64,000 bases of DNA from CAIWHR01 sp963813415 (lineage in GTDB: Bacteria > Pseudomonadota > Gammaproteobacteria > Burkholderiales > Casimicrobiaceae): positions 186,001-250,000 of the forward strand of contig CAWEYW010000010.1 of the NCBI GenBank assembly GCA_963813415.1, read 5' to 3'. Positions within the stretch are counted from its first letter, which is position 1. The number at the start of each line of letters is the position of its first letter. Below are positions 60,285 through 64,000 of the stretch, one piece after another. The position numbers and the translations under genes are program-made. The notes under the pieces are model-generated. The model made no database searches. It was not told the origin of the DNA and was given only the letters and a program-made list of their open reading frames with translations.

Positions 60285-60798
60285 CTACGGCCCGAGGCTT
60301 TCGACCCCACGTACGAGACGAACATGCCCGAAAGTGGGTGCGGGCGCTGTCGGCCGACGCCGCGGCATGCTGCGCAAGCCCGGCGTCTGGTGGAAAGCAG
60401 ACGCGCTGCGCGAACGCTGGCGCGTGTCAGGGCAGCAGAAAACCTCACACTAGGGCACCTGCCGCGCTTTGCTAGGCGAGCGGTAGCCGGCTCTGCATCA
60501 TAGCGGACGCGCCGTTGTTGGTTGTCGGGATGAAGTGGGAGTTCGCGGGCCACGCGGGGCAGAGCAGGGGAATTCAGGGCTAGCCGGGGGATTCTTCTGG
60601 CCCTGGGCACCCCGGTGGCGGCGTCGGCGTGGCGAGCAAACGCACCATTCGGTTACACCAGCTGCGTGACTTATGACGACGTCCTGCGTGAGTTTTGCGG
60701 GACTTTTCGGAAAATCGATGGAGCCGGATAGGGGCGAAAACTTACGCACCGGACGTTCGCCTGTAATGAAATCAATAACCTAAGTACCTGTTACCGCC
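60285..60798. other. Degenerate junction DNA before the second trbI copy
   Basis: About 510 bp without a gene. Inverted segments GCGTGAGTTTTGC (60686-60698) and GCGAAAACTTACGC (60734-60747) resemble the inner part of Tn3-family terminal repeats and may be a transposition scar. The trbI repeat begins abruptly at 60799. Confidence 0.4.
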
Positions 60799-61570
60799 CT
60801 TTCGCCCAGGTGCTCGCGCGAGCACCCAATCTGCGCCGTCCCTAGCCGTCGCCACGCCACCAGCAACTGGATCGGCCTCGGGCGGACAGCCATCGACTGC
60901 TGCATCCAGCGATGCCAAGGCCACTGCGCAGGAACTGCGAGAACAGTTTTTGAATGCCAGCAGCACGGCGTCTACCCGATCGTCTCACTTGCTTAATGGG
61001 CCCGCTTCGAGCGATATCATCATGGCCGGCACGGTCATCCCTGCGGCGCTCGTTACGGCGATCAACTCGGATTTGCCGGGCCAAGTGATCGCCACTGTCA
61101 CCGAGCCGGTGTACGACACCGCAACGGGCCAGCGTCTGCTCATCCCGCAAGGTTCACGACTGCTTGGGCAATACGACAGTCACGTAGAGTTCGGACAACG
61201 GCGTGTACTGATGGCGTGGACACGGCTGATATTGCCGGATACTTCTTCCGTCGTGCTCGATCGCGTGCCCGCAACCGACCCGGCTGGCAACTCAGGTCTG
61301 GAAGATGAGGTCGATTGGCATTGGAAACGACTGGTTGCTGGTGCTGCGCTGTCCACCCTAATCGGCGTTGGTAGCGAGGTTGCCGCGCCCGATCGAGGTA
61401 ACGGAACCAATGGTCCCGTAATCGCCTTTCGTGAAAGCGCACAGGATACGATCAACCAGGTGGGTCAGGAGCTGACAAGGCGTAATCTCAACGTACAGCC
61501 CACGCTGGCTATACGGCCCGGCTTTCCGGTTCGAGTGCTCGTGAACAAGGACCTCGTACTGGGCCGGTAA
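60799..61570 (+). pseudogene. trbI: trbI 3' fragment of a second ICE
   Basis: An in-frame fragment equal to TrbI residues about 164-420 of the intact copy, ending with the same VNKDLVLGR. The 206-residue part from 60950 differs at only 13 positions, mostly conservative, so the two trbI lineages diverged under selection before this one was truncated. No promoter, start codon or other trb gene accompanies it. Confidence 0.92.
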
Positions 61571-61635
61571 TCCATCGTTCTATTGGTCTTGCTGCCCAGA
61601 GTTGCGTCTTGGACCACGAAAGTTCCATTGCCGAG
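60799..61635 (+). repeat. Long direct repeat, right copy
   Basis: Counterpart of 25879-26715 at a fixed offset of 34,920 bp. It ends about 65 bp after the trbI stop codon in AGTTCCATTGC, the same point as the left copy. Confidence 0.95.
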
Positions 61636-62659
61636 GTTGAGCGGTCCATTTTGGTGACGCCGATCGGTCCGTAAGTGACTTCGGTCGCGAGTGGCATTGC
61701 ACCCGGCCTCTGCTGCGCACGAGACCTCGTGGATCAACGATACTGTAACGCAACGTAACGCGGGCGGGCGCCCCAACCCTGCGATACAAAAGGGGAGGCT
61801 TCGCGACATTTACAGGTTACAACAAGTTGGTCTAATGCGCAGGCGTGCCGCGACTGTGCCACGACATTCTTGGTGCGATGACCAGGAACAACACTGCCCT
61901 TCTAACCGACAGGAAGAGCACCACGTCGTAGCGCTGGGTAGCCACAGCGACTCCGAGGCAAGCGTAGTCAGCGTGCCCCCCCGATCACCTGGCCATTGTC
62001 CTCGCTTGCGCGCCGGAGTTGGGGCGCGGAAGGTCCCGTTTCGGCATTCTAGTTGAGGGTTAACGGGGCCGTGGGTGTGAATCCCCGCGACACGGCCACA
62101 CTCGTCGGGGAGGCCCGGGGAGCCGGGCACTGCTCAAGGCCCGTAACCGACGGCGTATCCGGTACCTTCCGCACCACCTACCGACGCCAGTTTAGGAGCG
62201 TCTCCAGGCTCAGTTTTCGCCGACGTTCAGGGACGGAAAAGATGGCGTAAGTGGCTGACTGGGCAGGAGGTTGTGGCGCTGCTAAATAATGGCGCCATCG
62301 ACAGGGCAGGCTGGTGGAGGAGGGATGCGGCGCGGCAGAGGTGATCAGCAGGAACCACCCCATTCTCAGACGCGCCCAATTCCACGGTAGAGATCACGAT
62401 GGGTATATCACGAGAGGGCATGTCGGCGCATCGAGCACCGTCGAGGGGCCGCCCTTGCGGGCCGGCCGCCACGGCACACTTCCCACCCACGAAGATCCCC
62501 GTAACGGCGTACCACCATCCGGCGGACGCACGCGGACTCCTTACCGACACGCGATAACGCCGGCGCACCGATTGATCTTCAGTGGATTGGCACGTTCCAT
62601 CGCCCGACGCGCCGAAGCAGCCGGCAGCCCGCGCGGCACTTCCGGTTCACCCCGGGTGA
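61636..62659. other. About 1 kb of degenerate intergenic DNA
   Basis: No supported coding region on either strand; only short frames without family resemblance. Possible decayed ICE end or chromosomal flank. No tRNA or att-like repeat was recognised. Confidence 0.4.
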
Positions 62660-62669
62660 GCGTCGCGAC

Positions 62670-63105
62670 ATGGGGCGACCTCAGGTGAGCGCGAACGTGC
62701 TGGGACAGAACGACCAGCTCTCGATCAGCATCCTCGGCCCGCCCTGCCTCGCAAGCGTCAACCTGCGCGGCATCGGCTCCGGCGACACGCTGATGCTGCT
62801 CAACGGGCGGCGCGTCGCGAACTACGTGTTCGACGGCTCGGTTGTTGACGTGAACTCGATTCCGCTCGCCGCCGTTGAGCGCATCGAGATCCTCAAGACG
62901 GCGACATCGGCGACCTACGGCACCGATGCCGGTCGCTGGCATAGTCAACTTCATTCTGCGCAAGGATTTTCGGTGGGTTGAGGTCACGGGCTACGGCGGC
63001 TGGCCCCAGCAGGGCGGGGGCGAGCAGTTCCGCAGGGCGGCAGCGGCACACGCGTTCGCTCGTCGGAACGATCAGGTCATCCCCGCCCAAAAATCCGTCG
63101 CTTAG
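62670..63105 (+). pseudogene. TonB-dependent receptor plug-domain fragment, frameshifted
   Basis: The first frame encodes a TonB plug segment (VNLRGIGSGDTLMLLNGRRV, then NSIPLAAVERIEILK and ATYGTDA). Homology then continues one frame away as VAGIVNFILRKDFRWVEVTG, showing a single extra G near 62931-62932. The signal peptide, TonB box and whole beta-barrel are missing. Remnant only. Confidence 0.85.
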
Positions 63106-63277
63106 GAACACCTTTCACACCCCGTGGTGGTGAATCGGTCGCAATGCGCTTGGAGTTCCGGCCGCGCGCGGTCATCGTGCGCATCAGAGCAGCACGGCTT
63201 GTGGAAATTCGCAGCCGGGGAGCGAGCTCTCCGTGCCGGAACGGATTTTCGGCAGATCACCGTCCAGGGAGATCGCG

Positions 63278-63592
63278 ATGAGCAAGAACTCGATCTGTTG
63301 TACGTGGGTAGGCTGCGCCGTTATCGCGTTCGTTGCGCTCACTTCATCTGCTGCGCGGGCCGACACTCCCGCGGATGAGAACAAGAACGCGGCCCGGGTT
63401 GTCGTTGCCCAAGCACCGACACCGGACGCCGTGCATGCCCGAGAGGTCGCCTCGCCCGCAGAAGCGTTTCCGGCACACGAGCGCGGCGTTCGTCAGGCTG
63501 CAGCACTAAGCAACGAAGCACTGCGCCGGTACGTCTGGCGTACGCGGATGATCTACAACTTCTACTTCAACGACTTTGTGCCCAAGGAGTAA
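63278..63592 (+). CDS. Small exported protein of unknown function
   Basis: A 104-residue protein with a signal peptide (about 1-28, ending ARA), an Ala/Pro/Glu-rich middle and a C-terminal YVWRTRMIYNFYFNDFVPKE. A GGGAG ribosome-binding site precedes the ATG. No family recognised; probably a short secreted protein. Confidence 0.6.
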   Translation: MSKNSICCTWVGCAVIAFVALTSSAARADTPADENKNAARVVVAQAPTPDAVHAREVASPAEAFPAHERGVRQAAALSNEALRRYVWRTRMIYNFYFNDFVPKE

Positions 63593-63675
63593 CGCCTCAT
63601 CTTGCCTCCACGCCGGCGGGGCGGATGTTTCGCCAGGCCGGCGACTTTTTGCCTGCCACACCCGCGCCGCCGTGC

Positions 63676-63830
63676 CTGACCCGTCGCGAGCCGCTCTTAC
63701 GCGCCGAGCTCAAGGACGCGCTGAGCAGGCTGTGGCCGGAGCCTTCGATCTGCGCCGAGGCCGAGGACGGTATCGAGGCACTGCATGCCATCGAGGCGCA
63801 TGCGCCGGACATTCTGTTCCTCGCCCAATG
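63676..63830 (+). pseudogene. Receiver-domain fragment of a response regulator
   Basis: The translated segment EPLLRAELKDALSRLWPEP, then AEAEDGIEALHAIEAHAPD and ILFL, matches the start of LytTR-type response-regulator receiver domains. The initial Asp pair and everything after the phospho-acceptor strand are lost, and the C-terminal sequence is unrelated. Confidence 0.7.
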
Positions 63831-63959
63831 GCGAACTGGGCGGCTTTCAAAGAGCGAACCACGCCGACGAGAGCCCATTTCGCGCCGCCCCGGCTCCTAT
63901 CCGTCGCAAGCCAGTTGCCCGCATTCCCGAACGGCGCGATAACGCCTCCGTCGCGCGCC

Positions 63960-64000
63960 ATGAACCACCGACAAATTCAGGAGGCCACGGGAATGAACAA
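63960..64000 (+). CDS. Possible start of a gene running off the window
   Basis: CAGGAGG lies 8 bp before an ATG at 63993; an in-frame ATG at 63960 also exists. Only the first codons are visible, so no identification is possible. Confidence 0.3.
   Translation, partial: MNHRQIQEATGMN

Noticed and set aside
1..64000. tRNA gene or att-site direct repeat marking ICE ends
   Set aside because: No tRNA-like fold or matching short repeat at plausible ends was recognised; a tRNA scan and comparison with an empty site would decide.

Overview
The window is high-GC proteobacterial DNA. Gene content (Trb-type conjugation, a TonB-receptor remnant, Mrp antiporter, LuxR pairs) points to a gamma- or betaproteobacterium; nothing seen fixes the genus. 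No rRNA, tRNA, CRISPR array, intact transposase or integrase was recognised.

Left edge (1-3.6 kb): four accessory genes. They are a helical protein with a HEPN-like R-x4-H motif, a small membrane protein, a divergent class III nucleotidyl-cyclase-like protein, and a membrane-anchored Mrr-type nuclease with a zinc ribbon.

ICE backbone (3.9-26.7 kb): an almost complete integrative and conjugative element of the family that includes ICEMlSym(R7A). It reads radC - DUF736 - DUF2958 - two LuxR regulators (minus strand) - single-ORF FseA-like activator - AlpA-like HTH - RepA - iterons - ParA - RHH - DUF2840 - TraF peptidase - RlxS relaxase - TraG coupling protein - RHH - trbBCDEJKLFGI. LuxR proteins plus palindromes around the fseA-like promoter suggest quorum-type control of excision and transfer. 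No luxI is present here.

Cargo (26.7-60.1 kb): (i) a secreted protein of unknown role; (ii) a minus-strand run at 30.1-41.0 kb with TRIC channel, M20 hydrolase, MFS exporter, DUF5996, UBP zinc finger, two DoxX proteins, SDR, FMN reductase and a three-subunit membrane sugar/alcohol dehydrogenase (cytochrome c, GMC flavoprotein, Tat-signal small subunit); (iii) a beta-helix protein with a DOPA-type extradiol dioxygenase; (iv) deletion scars (isochorismatase, pgl and ECF sigma fragments); (v) a stress module at 45.2-54.3 kb with histidine kinase, three universal stress proteins, two Rnk/GreA-like proteins, GNAT, LysR, an orphan EF-G domain V-like protein, a Gdx-type SMR exporter and an EF-hand protein; (vi) a complete Mrp Na+/H+ antiporter operon with fused A and B subunits. 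Four copies of one composite promoter element link the kinase, two usp units and the rnk-GNAT operon.

Right edge (60.1-64 kb): decayed DNA with a P1B-ATPase C-terminal remnant, a second diverged copy (about 94-95% identity) of the trbI 3' end exactly 34,920 bp from the first, a frameshifted TonB receptor fragment, a small secreted protein and a response-regulator fragment. The duplicated trbI end indicates that a second, related ICE once lay here and that the cargo sits between two ICE 3' ends.
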